A stretch of 36,203 nt of DNA from an uncultured beta proteobacterium (GCA_903945325.1 CAJAVE010000376.1:1-36203); one strand, 5' to 3'. Counted from the stretch's first letter, positions 19,976 through 28,971 are shown. Program-made: numbers and translations. Notes: generated by a model from the letters alone, not told the origin.

Positions 19976-20883
19976 GTTATTTCATTGGCACATCGGTAGG
20001 CAAGGAGGCACTTGAAGCCAAAGGCTGGTGGAAATCGAACCAGTGGTTGGCATTGCGAAGAGCCTCACAGGCAGCCCTTCTCTTACTCTTTCTCGTCGGC
20101 CCATGGGCAGGGATCTGGATCGTCAAGGGCAATTTGAGTTCCAGTTTGACCTTGAGCGTTTTGCCGCTGACCGACCCCTATGTGTTGCTTCAGTCTGTCG
20201 CCGCTGGGCATTGGCCGCAGACCACGGGTCTCATCGGTGCATCGATTGTTTTGGGCTTCTACGCGCTCTTTGGAGGACGTGCCTATTGTTCATGGGTTTG
20301 TCCTGTCAACCCGGTAACAGACTTCGCCGCCTGGTTGCGCCTGCGACTGGGGATCCGTGGTGGCGGTCATTTGTCGCGCGACACACGTTATTGGATCCTG
20401 GGCATGACGCTCGGGGTCAGCGCGCTTACGGGCACCGTTGCCTGGGAGTGGATCAACCCTGTCACCATGCTGCACCGTGGCCTTCTGTTTGGCGGCGGTC
20501 TGGTATGGGCTGTCGTGCTGGTCATCTTTTTGTTCGATCTGTTTGTCATGCAACGAGGCTGGTGCGGACGCGTATGTCCCGTTGGTGCGGCTTACAGCCT
20601 GATTGGCTTCAAGAGCGCAGTGCGGATATCGGCAAAGAACCGGGTCGCCTGCAACGATTGTGCGGACTGCTACGCGGTGTGCCCCGAACCACTGATCCTG
20701 AAAGTACCACTGAAAGGCGGTCCGACTGGAGCAAGCCCAGTGGTCCTGTCACCCAACTGCACCAATTGCGGGCGCTGCATTGACGTCTGCTCGAAAGATG
20801 TTTTTTCGTTTTCCACACGTTTCAATACGTCAACCAGTACCGAGCAAAACGCCGCCTGCGGGCAGTCACAACCATCCGTTTAA
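19972..20883 (+). CDS. napH: NapH, membrane iron-sulfur quinol dehydrogenase component
   Basis: The 303-residue protein has four membrane helices (starting near AALLLLFLVGPWAG, IGASIVLGFYALFGG, ILGMTLGVSALTG and LVWAVVLVIFLFD). Two CX3CP motifs at helix ends (CSWVCP, CGRVCP) are typical of the NapH/NosR/CcoG group. Two cytoplasmic [4Fe-4S] motifs follow (CNDCADCYAVCP, CTNCGRCIDVC). With NapG it oxidises quinol and hands electrons to the periplasmic side. It overlaps napG by 4 bp and ends 15 bp before napB. Confidence 0.94.
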   Translation: MSYFIGTSVGKEALEAKGWWKSNQWLALRRASQAALLLLFLVGPWAGIWIVKGNLSSSLTLSVLPLTDPYVLLQSVAAGHWPQTTGLIGASIVLGFYALFGGRAYCSWVCPVNPVTDFAAWLRLRLGIRGGGHLSRDTRYWILGMTLGVSALTGTVAWEWINPVTMLHRGLLFGGGLVWAVVLVIFLFDLFVMQRGWCGRVCPVGAAYSLIGFKSAVRISAKNRVACNDCADCYAVCPEPLILKVPLKGGPTGASPVVLSPNCTNCGRCIDVCSKDVFSFSTRFNTSTSTEQNAACGQSQPSV

Positions 20884-20898
20884 CGAGGAGTATCAACC

Positions 20899-21360
20899 AT
20901 GATGAGCAAACACTTTCGACTGACCCTGGCAACTTTGGGCGCCGTTATATTCAGCGTGGGTTGCGCTGTGTCGCAAGACCAAATTGCCTATGAAAAGGTC
21001 AACTCCATGCGTGGCACGGATGTCAGCGCCGCCGATGCCCCGTTTGACGCGAAGGCTTATCAAGGAAAAAAGCCGGGACAACAGCAACTGGTCGTTCGCA
21101 CATTTAATGGACAGCCGCCGGTCATTCCGCACACCCTGGACAATTTTGACGAAATTACATTGGAAGAAAATCAATGTATCGAGTGCCATGGTCTGGCAAA
21201 GTACAAAGAAAAAGGTGCACCAAAAATGGCAGACACCCATTTTGTGGACCAGAAGGTTGCAATGACACGGTGGCAGTGCAATACGTGTCACGTTCCGCAG
21301 GTAGATGCAGCGCCGCTGGTGAAGCAGAATTTTGTTGGAAGCGCGATTCCCAAGCTTTAG
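20899..21360 (+). CDS. napB: NapB, dihaem cytochrome c subunit of nitrate reductase
   Basis: The 153-residue protein carries two haem motifs, CIECH and CNTCH, and the NapB segments RGTDV, PPVIPHTLD, ITLEENQC and MADTHF. It passes electrons from NapC to NapA in the periplasm. The ribosome site GAGGAG at 20885-20890 supports the ATG at 20899; a second ATG follows directly. The hydrophobic leader ends in FSVGC. This looks slightly like a lipobox, but the -3 residue is serine, so ordinary signal peptidase cleavage is more likely. It is the last gene of the run; a DNR-type regulator gene converges 19 bp away. Confidence 0.95.
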   Translation: MMSKHFRLTLATLGAVIFSVGCAVSQDQIAYEKVNSMRGTDVSAADAPFDAKAYQGKKPGQQQLVVRTFNGQPPVIPHTLDNFDEITLEENQCIECHGLAKYKEKGAPKMADTHFVDQKVAMTRWQCNTCHVPQVDAAPLVKQNFVGSAIPKL

Positions 21361-21379
21361 ATTATTGCAAAAGGAACTT

Positions 21380-22078
21380 CTATTGCACGCCATAGCGCAA
21401 CAAGCGCTGGGCGTCAATGATGCGAATTTCGCGTTTATCGATTTCAATCAAATGCGCCTCTTCCAGTTCGCGAAGGACTTTTGAGAAGTACTCTGGTGTG
21501 AGGGACAGGCGCGACGCAATCGTTGCCTTGGTTACCGGTAGCGATACTGTGATGACTTCCCCCGTTGCACCATCACGCACCTCGGTTTCACGCAACAGGT
21601 AGCCAATGACGCGCTGCATGCCACTGTGCAAGGCACCTGACTCGATATCGTGCACCAGTCCGTGCAGTCGACGTGAAATACCTGCAAGCATCTTCATGGA
21701 AAAACGGGGATCCCGTTCAATCTCTGCAAATATCGCGTGTTTGCTGACGGTCAGCAGCAATGTACCGGTCAAGGCCTCTGCATTGAGGATATAAGCCTTA
21801 CCCGTGAACATCAGCGCCTCGGCAAAACTCTGTCCAGGACCCACCAGTTCGATAACTTTTTCGTGCCCATCAGGTGAAATAGCGAACAGCTTGACCTGTC
21901 CGGAAATGACGACGTGAAACTCCTCACAGGGTTCGCCAAAGCGAAAAATCGTATCCGCCCGGGCCAGTCTGCGAACTTGGCAGCCTTGCGCTGCGCGGCT
22001 TAACTCGATCGGCGACAAATCGCCAAACAGTGGTAAAACGGCCAGGAAACGCGGTATGTTGAACTCGTCGACGTCCAT
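21380..22078 (-). CDS. Crp/Fnr-family regulator, DNR/NNR-like (nitric-oxide-responsive type)
   Basis: The 232-residue protein has an N-terminal cyclic-nucleotide-like sensor domain (FRFGEPCEEFHVVISGQVKL, GPGQSFAEALMF), a dimerisation helix and a C-terminal winged helix (TKATIASRLSLTPEYFSKVL). It lacks the N-terminal cysteine cluster that ligates iron-sulfur in FNR, and its sequence pattern is close to Pseudomonas DNR, which binds haem and responds to NO. The recognition helix keeps Glu and Ser-Lys in place of the FNR E-x-x-S-R, compatible with a TTGAT-like half-site. Its position between napB and a cytochrome c551 gene suggests it controls nirS, nap or both (inference). A TACAAT hexamer at 22116-22121 could be its -10 box, without a good -35. 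Confidence 0.88.
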   Translation of the reverse strand: MDVDEFNIPRFLAVLPLFGDLSPIELSRAAQGCQVRRLARADTIFRFGEPCEEFHVVISGQVKLFAISPDGHEKVIELVGPGQSFAEALMFTGKAYILNAEALTGTLLLTVSKHAIFAEIERDPRFSMKMLAGISRRLHGLVHDIESGALHSGMQRVIGYLLRETEVRDGATGEVITVSLPVTKATIASRLSLTPEYFSKVLRELEEAHLIEIDKREIRIIDAQRLLRYGVQ

Positions 22079-22149
22079 GCGATTCTCTCTTTGGTTGGCA
22101 CGATGTGGAAATTAAATTGTAGAGCGTGGCACCGGGTGCGCGCGGCACA

Positions 22150-22181
22150 GTCCAAAAACAAAAAACCCGCCAAAGGCGGGC
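22150..22181 (-). terminator. Intrinsic terminator of the cytochrome c551-like gene
   Basis: Read on the minus strand, CCCGCC, loop TTT, GGCGGG (22166-22180) forms a 6-bp GC stem followed by TTTTTTGTTTTT. It begins about 24 bp after the stop of the cytochrome gene and separates it from the downstream regulator gene. Confidence 0.88.
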
Positions 22182-22204
22182 ACTTTGTTCGATATAGAAG
22201 CACT

Positions 22205-22519
22205 TTATTTGAGAGACATCACCCATGCCACGAGCTTCTTGCTTTCAGCAGCGTTGACCTGTGCGTTTGCAGGCATGGGCACGGGGCCCCAAACGCCAGC
22301 GCCGCCTTTGATAACTTTGGCTTCCAGCATGGCTGCGGCTTTCGCATCACCCGCATACTTTTTGGCCACGTCCTTGTACGATGGGCCAACTACTTTCTTG
22401 TCAACGGCATGGCAGGCCATGCAATTCTTTGCCTTTGCAAGCGCCTCATCGGCAAATGCCGGGCCGGTCACAGCAAAAGTGGCAGCAACAGTCATTACAG
22501 CCAAAATGGTACGATTCAT
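22205..22519 (-). CDS. Small class I cytochrome c, c551/c552 (NirM-like)
   Basis: This 104-residue protein has a signal peptide (MNRTILAVMTVAATFAV to AFA), one haem motif C-M-A-C-H near residue 33, VGPSYKDVAKKYAG, and the methionine-ligand region WGPVPMPAN. It matches the small periplasmic c551/c552 carriers that give electrons to NirS (NirM in pseudomonads). Proximity to nirS and a DNR-type regulator fits that role, but such carriers also serve cytochrome oxidases or peroxidases. Translation is from ATG at 22519, preceded by GAGGATAT. It is divergent from the ABC transporter gene. Confidence 0.88.
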   Translation of the reverse strand: MNRTILAVMTVAATFAVTGPAFADEALAKAKNCMACHAVDKKVVGPSYKDVAKKYAGDAKAAAMLEAKVIKGGAGVWGPVPMPANAQVNAAESKKLVAWVMSLK

Positions 22520-22644
22520 TTCATATCCTCATGTGTTAATTGTGGGGAGCGCTTGCGGGTGAGCCGCAATCCTTTAACGGGACGAAGGGGCCAATGGTTG
22601 ACCGATTCGCCTGAAGAGAATAGCAGAACCCGCACATTCTGCAT

Positions 22645-22658
22645 TTGATCTACATTAG
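22645..22658. promoter_or_regulatory. Weak candidate FNR/DNR box
   Basis: TTGAT-CTAC-ATTAG matches the TTGAT-N4-ATCAA consensus at 8 of 10 fixed positions, with one perfect half-site. It lies about 126 bp upstream of the cytochrome c551-like start and 90 bp upstream of the ABC transporter start. Because the second half-site is poor, this is only a suggestion. Confidence 0.3.
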
Positions 22659-22747
22659 CTTGCACTGAACTTGCAGGACAACGATCGGAGCTTGTCCAAC
22701 TTCGCCCAAACTTTACTCCCCACTCACGACCTTCAGCAATTACATGC

Positions 22748-24523
22748 ATGTCCTCTGAACGACAGAAATCGCAAAACCCCAGATCACTCTCAGGCTTGTT
22801 GCCTTTCCTGCAGCCCTATCACGGCCGCATCGGCCTGGCATTCGTATTTCTGGTCCTTGCGGCAGTCGCAACACTGGTCTTCCCTCTGGCGTTGCGCAGC
22901 CTGATCGATGGAGGGCTGGTCGGTGGCAATAAGGGCGAGCAGGTGATGGCGCTACGGGAGCACTTTGGTGTACTTTTTGGAGTGGCAGTCGCTCTGGGCC
23001 TGTTTTCCGCCGCCCGCTTTTATATGGTGAGCTGGCTGGGTGAGCGTGTCACCGCCGACTTGCGCAACGCGGTCTACAGCCATGTTCTGAAACAAAGCCC
23101 TGAATTTTTTGAGACCACGCAGACTGGTGAGGTTCTGTCGCGACTAACCGCTGACACTACACTGGTCCAGACGGTGGTGGGCTCGTCGCTGAGCATGGGG
23201 CTTCGCAACCTGGTCATGGGCATAGGCGCGCTGGGCATTTTGGTCTGGACCAACCCGTATGTCATGTTTCAAGTCCTGGGTGTGCTGATCCTTATCGTCA
23301 TGCCCAGTTTGTGGTTTGGGAGACGCGTGCGCAAGCTATCACGTGCGAGCCAGGACCGTATCGCAGATTCCAGTTCCATCGCTGCGGAAGTTCTGAATGC
23401 CATCCCGGTCGTTCAAAGCTATACCGCCGAGGAGCGCGAATCGACCCGTTTTGCCGATTCCACCAACAACGCGTTTGACACCGCTATCCGGCGTGCCAAA
23501 GCCAGGTCGGTGCTGGTGGCATTCATCATCATCGCAACGTCTTCCGCCCTGCTTTGGGGCCTGTACCAGGGTACGCAAGCTGTGGCTGCCGGGCGTATCT
23601 CAGCCGGTCATTTGGGACAGACGGTGGTGTACGTGATCATTCTGGCCAGCGCATTCGCCATTCTGGGAGAAGTTTACGGAGACTTGCTGCGTGCGGCAGG
23701 CGCCACCGAACGGTTGATGGAACTGCTGGAAACACGGTCCTCGATTTCTTCACCACAAAAGCCGGTGCCAGCACCTGTCCCGGCGGCGGGAAGCGCTATT
23801 CAATTTGAAAGAGTGCAGTTCAATTACCCCTCTCGCCCAAATCAGCCAGCACTTTCAGATTTTTCGCTGTCGGTGCACCCTGGTCAAACGGTGGCCCTTG
23901 TTGGGCCTAGCGGTGCCGGCAAAAGCACCGTTTTTCAACTTCTGCTGCGTTTTTACGACCCTTCAAGCGGGAGCATTGTCATAGATGGAGCCAATTCGCG
24001 GGAGATGTCTTTGGACGCATTGCGGCAGCGTATTGGCATCGTTCCGCAGGATGCCGTCATATTCTCCAGCAGCGCCATGGAAAACATCCGCTACGGCAAT
24101 CCCCAGGCGACCAACACCCAGGTGGTAGCAGCAGCGCAGGCGGCTTTCGCCCATGAATTCATCTCGCAGCTGCCCGAGGGCTACCACACCTTTTTGGGTG
24201 AACGGGGTTTACGCCTGTCCGGTGGGCAACGCCAGCGTATTGCCATTGCAAGGGCCATACTAAAAAATCCACCTTTGCTATTGCTCGACGAGGCGACCAG
24301 CGCACTCGACGCCGAAAGCGAGCGAATGGTTCAGGCCGCTCTTGAGTCAGCCATGCAGGACCGTACCACACTGGTTATCGCGCACCGCCTGGCGACAGTT
24401 CAAAAGGCAGACAGGATCGTGGTTTTGGACCACGGGAAACTGGTGGAACAGGGAACCCACTCTGAACTCGTCGCGCAAGGCGGCGTCTATGCCGGCTTGG
24501 CAAGATTGCAATTCAATGCGTAG
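22748..24523 (+). CDS. ABC exporter half-transporter, MsbA/ABCB type (fused membrane and ATPase domains)
   Basis: The 591-residue protein has a six-helix exporter domain (about 20-320) followed by an ATP-binding domain with Walker A GPSGAGKST (about 387), Q-loop VPQD, signature LSGGQRQR (about 490), Walker B LLLLDEAT (about 510) and H-loop IAHRL (about 543). It should act as a homodimer in the inner membrane. It belongs to the MsbA-related group of lipid, peptide or drug exporters; the substrate cannot be told from sequence. The gene is divergent from the cytochrome c551-like gene, and two small genes follow with their own likely promoter. Confidence 0.92.
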   Translation: MSSERQKSQNPRSLSGLLPFLQPYHGRIGLAFVFLVLAAVATLVFPLALRSLIDGGLVGGNKGEQVMALREHFGVLFGVAVALGLFSAARFYMVSWLGERVTADLRNAVYSHVLKQSPEFFETTQTGEVLSRLTADTTLVQTVVGSSLSMGLRNLVMGIGALGILVWTNPYVMFQVLGVLILIVMPSLWFGRRVRKLSRASQDRIADSSSIAAEVLNAIPVVQSYTAEERESTRFADSTNNAFDTAIRRAKARSVLVAFIIIATSSALLWGLYQGTQAVAAGRISAGHLGQTVVYVIILASAFAILGEVYGDLLRAAGATERLMELLETRSSISSPQKPVPAPVPAAGSAIQFERVQFNYPSRPNQPALSDFSLSVHPGQTVALVGPSGAGKSTVFQLLLRFYDPSSGSIVIDGANSREMSLDALRQRIGIVPQDAVIFSSSAMENIRYGNPQATNTQVVAAAQAAFAHEFISQLPEGYHTFLGERGLRLSGGQRQRIAIARAILKNPPLLLLDEATSALDAESERMVQAALESAMQDRTTLVIAHRLATVQKADRIVVLDHGKLVEQGTHSELVAQGGVYAGLARLQFNA

Positions 24524-24555
24524 GTCCGCTGCCGCCTTGTATTGCAAACTTGTGG

Positions 24556-24584
24556 TTGTAATCAAGCGGGCCGGCTCGTAAAAT
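24556..24584 (+). promoter_or_regulatory. Candidate sigma-70 promoter for the small gene at 24612
   Basis: TTGTAA (24556-24561), a 17-bp spacer and TAAAAT (24579-24584) fit a sigma-70 promoter with 4/6 and 5/6 matches. The gene at 24612 begins 28 bp after the -10 box and has an AGGAG ribosome site. Confidence 0.45.
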
Positions 24585-24611
24585 TGCTGAATAACGTGTC
24601 AGGAGTTCGCT

Positions 24612-24812
24612 ATGGATGTCAATTCTGTCAAGAGGCCATCAGTCCAGCCCACCCCACCGGCCAAGCGCCCTGAACCCCAGCAGCAGGCGCAAAAAAACGT
24701 CGAAGCACAAAAAGCTGCTGACGCTACGCCTAAGCCACAGGAACCCAAGCCCAGGCCGGTGATGAATACCCAGGGGCAAATGACCGGACAGCGACTTAAC
24801 GTCACAGCCTGA
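24612..24812 (+). CDS. Small Pro/Gln-rich protein of unknown function, C-terminal QGQxTG motif
   Basis: I do not recognise this 66-residue protein. It has a strong ribosome site (AGGAG, 24601-24605) and a plausible promoter. There is no signal peptide or membrane segment. Residues about 8-55 are low in complexity, rich in Pro, Gln, Lys and Ala (TPPAKRPEPQQQAQ), and probably disordered. The last residues, NTQGQMTGQRLNVTA, closely match the end of the next gene product, NSQGQRTGRIVNISA. The shared tail suggests a common binding or targeting signal. Confidence 0.65.
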   Translation: MDVNSVKRPSVQPTPPAKRPEPQQQAQKNVEAQKAADATPKPQEPKPRPVMNTQGQMTGQRLNVTA

Positions 24813-24839
24813 AACTCAGTCTTCCCCGAGGTTCCTGCC

Positions 24840-25244
24840 ATGGTCGCAATAACCGCCACCAACAGCGCGACGCCCAGCGTCCAAGCGTCGATTGGAAAGG
24901 CACGGCTGGAGCAAGCACGCAATCAAGCGGACCAGGCCGAGTCAAATGCCCGGGATCTGCGTGCACAGGCGGATGCCGCAGAGCAGCAGGCCCAGCAGAG
25001 TCAGGACAATGTGCGAAAAATTGCTTCAAGTGTTCAGCTGGAGGAAGCCACTTACTCGCAGCCCCGCGACACCAGATCGCTAGAGGTGCCTGCAAAAGTC
25101 CAAAAATTGATCGAACAAATGTACCAGGCCACCAGCGAGAAGAGAACGCTGAGTGGCAATCCCCTGAAGACCAATTCGGATGCGCCGGCCGTTGTGAACA
25201 GTCAGGGACAACGAACCGGGCGTATCGTTAATATAAGCGCTTGA
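24840..25244 (+). CDS. Small Ala/Gln-rich helical protein, C-terminal QGQxTG motif
   Basis: This 134-residue protein is unrecognised. Residues about 20-65 (ARLEQARNQADQAESNARDL, AEQQAQQSQDNVRKI) have heptad-like spacing and high helix propensity, suggesting a coiled coil. Residues about 82-105 (VPAKVQKLIEQMYQATSEKR) look like a second helix. The end, NSQGQRTGRIVNISA, parallels the tail of the preceding small protein. It follows that gene by 27 bp with GAGG before its ATG, so the two are likely cotranscribed. No export signal is seen. Confidence 0.7.
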   Translation: MVAITATNSATPSVQASIGKARLEQARNQADQAESNARDLRAQADAAEQQAQQSQDNVRKIASSVQLEEATYSQPRDTRSLEVPAKVQKLIEQMYQATSEKRTLSGNPLKTNSDAPAVVNSQGQRTGRIVNISA

Positions 25245-25260
25245 AAATTACAGGCGCTTA
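25234..25260. terminator. Short hairpin between convergent genes
   Basis: TAAGCGC (25234-25240) and GCGCTTA (25254-25260) form a 7-bp stem with a 13-nt loop, overlapping the stop of the small gene and lying 21 bp beyond the NUDIX gene stop. No good T-run follows on the plus strand, so termination is uncertain. Confidence 0.35.
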
Positions 25261-25280
25261 GAAGTGCACCGTCTATGCGA

Positions 25281-25934
25281 TTAAGGCAACAGACCAGCGG
25301 GTCGCCAGGACGGTAGCCAAGTATGGTTGAGCAGATTTTGCAACCAATAAACGCCGCAAACTGTCTTCGCATCGGTCACTGTGCCGTCCAAGCACCATTG
25401 CATTAGTTCGGCAGGAGTTGCTGTGAATACATCAAGTAACTCCCCGTCATCCAACTGGCGCTTCCCCAGAACTAAATGCCGTGCAAACCAAATCTCAATG
25501 AACTCAGTTGAGTAGGAAATGACTGGGTGAATTACACCTGCTCGCGCCCACTGCTTTGCCACATAGCCGGTTTCTTCTTTTAGCTCACGTTGTGCGCAGG
25601 CAAACGTTGGTTCTCCCAAGTCCAACTTACCAGCTGGAAACTCCAGCATTGTCCGTCCCATGGGGTAGCGATATTGGCGCTCCAAAACGAGACGCATTGC
25701 TCCGCGAGCATCCTCCAGAATGGGAACAATCATTACCGCTCCTGGATGCTCGACATACTCTCGAATGGTCGAGGTTCCGTCTGACAATTCAACAACATCT
25801 TGAAATGCAGTCAGAAACTTGCCGCGATAGACTTCAACGCTACTCTGCTTAACTTCAATCAAATGATGGCTGGGTACAACGGTTGGAATATCCGTTGCCA
25901 AAGATTCGTAAAGGCTGGGGCGTACAATTTTCAA
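25281..25934 (-). CDS. NUDIX hydrolase, ADP-ribose pyrophosphatase-like
   Basis: The 217-residue protein contains an exact NUDIX box (GX5EX7REUXEEXGU) in GKLDLGEPTFACAQRELKEETGYV, whose Glu residues bind the metal. The surrounding features (VRQ/VLERQYRYP before the box, LEFPAGKL) resemble ADP-ribose/ADP-sugar pyrophosphatases (NudF group), which cleave ADP-ribose to AMP and ribose 5-phosphate. The likely start is a TTG at 25934; no ATG occurs until well inside the domain. It lies 34 bp after nuoN on the same strand and may be read through from the nuo operon. Confidence 0.88.
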   Translation of the reverse strand: MKIVRPSLYESLATDIPTVVPSHHLIEVKQSSVEVYRGKFLTAFQDVVELSDGTSTIREYVEHPGAVMIVPILEDARGAMRLVLERQYRYPMGRTMLEFPAGKLDLGEPTFACAQRELKEETGYVAKQWARAGVIHPVISYSTEFIEIWFARHLVLGKRQLDDGELLDVFTATPAELMQWCLDGTVTDAKTVCGVYWLQNLLNHTWLPSWRPAGLLP

Positions 25935-25968
25935 AGGACTACCGCTTTACCAGCGCAGCCGAGCCGTC

Positions 25969-27459
25969 TTACGTGCCCAGCATCTGACGTATTGCTGCAC
26001 CGCAAAGCGCAAGCAGCCCGCTTGGGAATAATCCAAGTACAAGAACCAAGCCGCCATTGACGCAGAGTACGATGCGGACATCGAGAGGTGCTACGACGCT
26101 GCTGGCCGTAATTGGCTCGTCAAAGTACATCACTTTAATAACGCGCAAATAGTAAAAAGCACCAATCAACGACATGAGTACCGCAAAGACGGCAATGGCC
26201 AATTGGAAGCCTTGTCCGGAAGCAACCAGTGCCTGTAGTACAGCAAATTTTGCGTAGAACCCAACCATGGGTGGAATACCAGCCAGAGACAAAAGGCATA
26301 CCGCCATCACCCCGGCATACAGGGGGCTACGTTGATTAAGTCCAGCCAAATCCGCAATTTCTTCACTCTCGAAGCCTTCCTGAGAGAGCAGCAACAACAC
26401 ACCGAAACTGGCCAATGTCGTCAGCACATAGGTTATGACGTAGAACATAGCCGAGCTATAGGCGTTCGCGGTCAAAGTCAACGCATCACCATTCACTACA
26501 CCCGATGTAATTCCCAGCAATACAAAACCCATCTGTGAAATCGTCGAGAACGCCAACATACGCTTGACATTGGTTTGCGCAATCGCTGCCAAATTCCCTA
26601 CCAGTAGCGAACCCACTGCAAGCAACATCAGCATCTGTTGCCAATCTACAGCCAGCGGCAACATTCCCTCCACCAGAAGACGCATGGTCATCGCAAATGC
26701 AGCCAGCTTGGGCGCACCGCCAATCATCAGTGTAATAGCTGTCGGGGCGCCCTGATAGACGTCAGGAATCCACATGTGAAACGGCACTGCTCCGAGCTTG
26801 AACGCCAACCCTGAGACGATAAACACCAGACCAAACACGAGAACTTGATGCCTAATTTGCCCTGATGAAATCGCTTTGAAAATCGCTGTAATGTCCAGTG
26901 ATCCTGTAGCACCGTACAGCATGGACATACCGTAGAGCAAGAACCCAGATGCCATTGCGCCGAGCACAAAATATTTCATTGCAGCCTCAGTCGCCGTCCC
27001 GTTATCGCGCCGCAAGGCAACCAGGGCGTAACTGGAAAGAGTGAGCAACTCCAAGCCCATATAGATAACAAGCAAATTATTGCCTGAAATCATGACTGAC
27101 ATGCCCAGCAGGGCAAAAATACTCAGCGTAAACAACTCACCGCCACGCAGCATATCCCGGTGAGCCGCGTACGACCGGCCGTACACCAAAGTCACCATTA
27201 CAGCAATTGTCGCAAAGCACTTGAGCCAATTGCCCATCGCATCGCTCACAACCATATTGCCGAAGGCGTAAATCGTGGTCCCGGTCAAGGCGAGATCGGC
27301 TTGCATATAAGCAACAATCGCCAAGGTTAAAAGCGTCAACAAGTACGTCATACCCCGCAACGTACTCTTCACCCCCAAATCCAACAAGGCAATGACACAG
27401 GCCATAACCAAAAGGACAATATCTGGGTAAACAGCGATCCAACTGAGTTTGTCAATCAT
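25969..27459 (-). CDS. nuoN: NADH-quinone oxidoreductase subunit N
   Basis: This 496-residue integral membrane protein is one of the three antiporter-like proton-pumping subunits of respiratory complex I. It has about 14 hydrophobic helices and the family segment [21 protein letters not shown] with its lysine, plus the following [18 protein letters not shown]. It is the last nuo gene, 24 bp after nuoM. Confidence 0.96.
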   Translation of the reverse strand: MIDKLSWIAVYPDIVLLVMACVIALLDLGVKSTLRGMTYLLTLLTLAIVAYMQADLALTGTTIYAFGNMVVSDAMGNWLKCFATIAVMVTLVYGRSYAAHRDMLRGGELFTLSIFALLGMSVMISGNNLLVIYMGLELLTLSSYALVALRRDNGTATEAAMKYFVLGAMASGFLLYGMSMLYGATGSLDITAIFKAISSGQIRHQVLVFGLVFIVSGLAFKLGAVPFHMWIPDVYQGAPTAITLMIGGAPKLAAFAMTMRLLVEGMLPLAVDWQQMLMLLAVGSLLVGNLAAIAQTNVKRMLAFSTISQMGFVLLGITSGVVNGDALTLTANAYSSAMFYVITYVLTTLASFGVLLLLSQEGFESEEIADLAGLNQRSPLYAGVMAVCLLSLAGIPPMVGFYAKFAVLQALVASGQGFQLAIAVFAVLMSLIGAFYYLRVIKVMYFDEPITASSVVAPLDVRIVLCVNGGLVLVLGLFPSGLLALCGAAIRQMLGT

Positions 27460-27483
27460 CTTTCGTCTCTCAATTCAGTTTGA

Positions 27484-28959
27484 TCAATTCAACTTGGAAA
27501 CCGCAACATGCTTTAACAGTTGAGTAACCGAAACATCCATAACATCCGTAAATGGTTTTGGATAAACACCCATCCATAAAACGGCCGCAGCAAGTAGGGA
27601 CAGCATCAAGAATTCGCGCGAATTAATGTCAACCAATCCCCTAACATGGTCGTTCGTGACAGGGCCTAGATACACGCGCTTGAACATCCACAGGGTATAG
27701 GCAGCGCCAAAAATCAGGGCACTGGCGGCGGCAAACCCAACCCAAAAATTAAACTTGACGGCTGCCAATATCACCATCCATTCGCCGACAAAACCAGCTG
27801 TCCCTGGCAAGCCACAATTCGCCATCGCAAAGAACAAGGCGAATGCGGCAAACTTGGGCATAGTGTTAACCACTCCACCGTAACTCGCGATTTCACGCGA
27901 GTGCATGCGGTCATACAGTACACCAATCGACAGGAACATGGCTCCGGACACAAAGCCATGCGCAATCATTTGCACCAACCCCCCAGAAACGCCCAGATCA
28001 ATAAATATGAAGAAACCAAGCGTCACAAATCCCATATGGGCCACTGATGAGTAGGCGACAAGCTTTTTCATATCTTGTTGAACCATAGCCACCAAACCGA
28101 CATAGATCACAGCGATCAGCGACAACGCTATCATTAACCAGGCCCACTCATGAGCTGCGTCCGGCGCGATTGGTAACGAGAATCTCAAAAATCCATAGGC
28201 ACCTAGTTTAAGCATGATGGCCGCCAACACAGCAGAACCGCCGGTTGGGGCTTCGACGTGAACATCGGGTAACCATGTATGCACCGGCCACATGGGAACC
28301 TTGACCGCAAATGCAGCAAAAAAAGCGAAAAACAGGAGCGTTTGCGTTGTGCCATCCAGTCGCATTGCGTGCCATACCGCCAAGTCGAAGCTACCGCCTG
28401 ACTTGGTGTATAGGAAGATCAGCGCAACCAGCATGAGCAAGGAGCCCAACAAGGTATAGAGAAAAAACTTGAACGCTGCATATATTTTATTCGGTCCACC
28501 CCAGATACCGATGATCAAATACATCGGTATCAAAGTAGCTTCAAAAAAAACATAGAACAGAAGACCATCTAGTGTGCAAAAAACGCCAATCATCAATCCG
28601 CTTAAGATCATGAAGGCACCCATGTACTGATTCACACGGCGCGTAATGGATTCCCAACTGGCAATGATGACAACAACATTGATAAAAGCTGTCAGCAAAA
28701 CAAACCACAAGGATATTCCGTCTACACCTAGGTGGTATTGAACGTTGAAGCGCTCAATCCAAACAGCTTTCTCGACAAACTGCATGGCAGCCGTTGTAGT
28801 GTCGAAATGGGTATAAACCGGTATCGTCACCAAGAAACTGGCTACCGCGCCAATTAGTGCAACCCAACGAACCATCTGAGCTTGCTCATCCCGTCCCAGT
28901 GCTAACAACACAATGCCGAACGCAATTGGCGTCCAAATGGCAAGGCTCAACAATCCCAT
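27484..28959 (-). CDS. nuoM: NADH-quinone oxidoreductase subunit M
   Basis: The 491-residue membrane subunit is the second antiporter-like proton pump of complex I. Characteristic segments are FNVQYHLGVDGISLWFV, the charged helix motif FFAFFAAFAVKVPMWPVHTWLPDVH and KKLVAYSSVAHMGFVTLG. Length is normal. It sits 12 bp after nuoL within the operon. Confidence 0.97.
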   Translation of the reverse strand: MGLLSLAIWTPIAFGIVLLALGRDEQAQMVRWVALIGAVASFLVTIPVYTHFDTTTAAMQFVEKAVWIERFNVQYHLGVDGISLWFVLLTAFINVVVIIASWESITRRVNQYMGAFMILSGLMIGVFCTLDGLLFYVFFEATLIPMYLIIGIWGGPNKIYAAFKFFLYTLLGSLLMLVALIFLYTKSGGSFDLAVWHAMRLDGTTQTLLFFAFFAAFAVKVPMWPVHTWLPDVHVEAPTGGSAVLAAIMLKLGAYGFLRFSLPIAPDAAHEWAWLMIALSLIAVIYVGLVAMVQQDMKKLVAYSSVAHMGFVTLGFFIFIDLGVSGGLVQMIAHGFVSGAMFLSIGVLYDRMHSREIASYGGVVNTMPKFAAFALFFAMANCGLPGTAGFVGEWMVILAAVKFNFWVGFAAASALIFGAAYTLWMFKRVYLGPVTNDHVRGLVDINSREFLMLSLLAAAVLWMGVYPKPFTDVMDVSVTQLLKHVAVSKLN

Positions 28960-28971
28960 TTTATTTTTCTC

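Noticed and set aside
20899..20960. Lipoprotein signal in NapB
   Set aside because: The FSVGC stretch has serine at the -3 position, which is not a normal lipobox.
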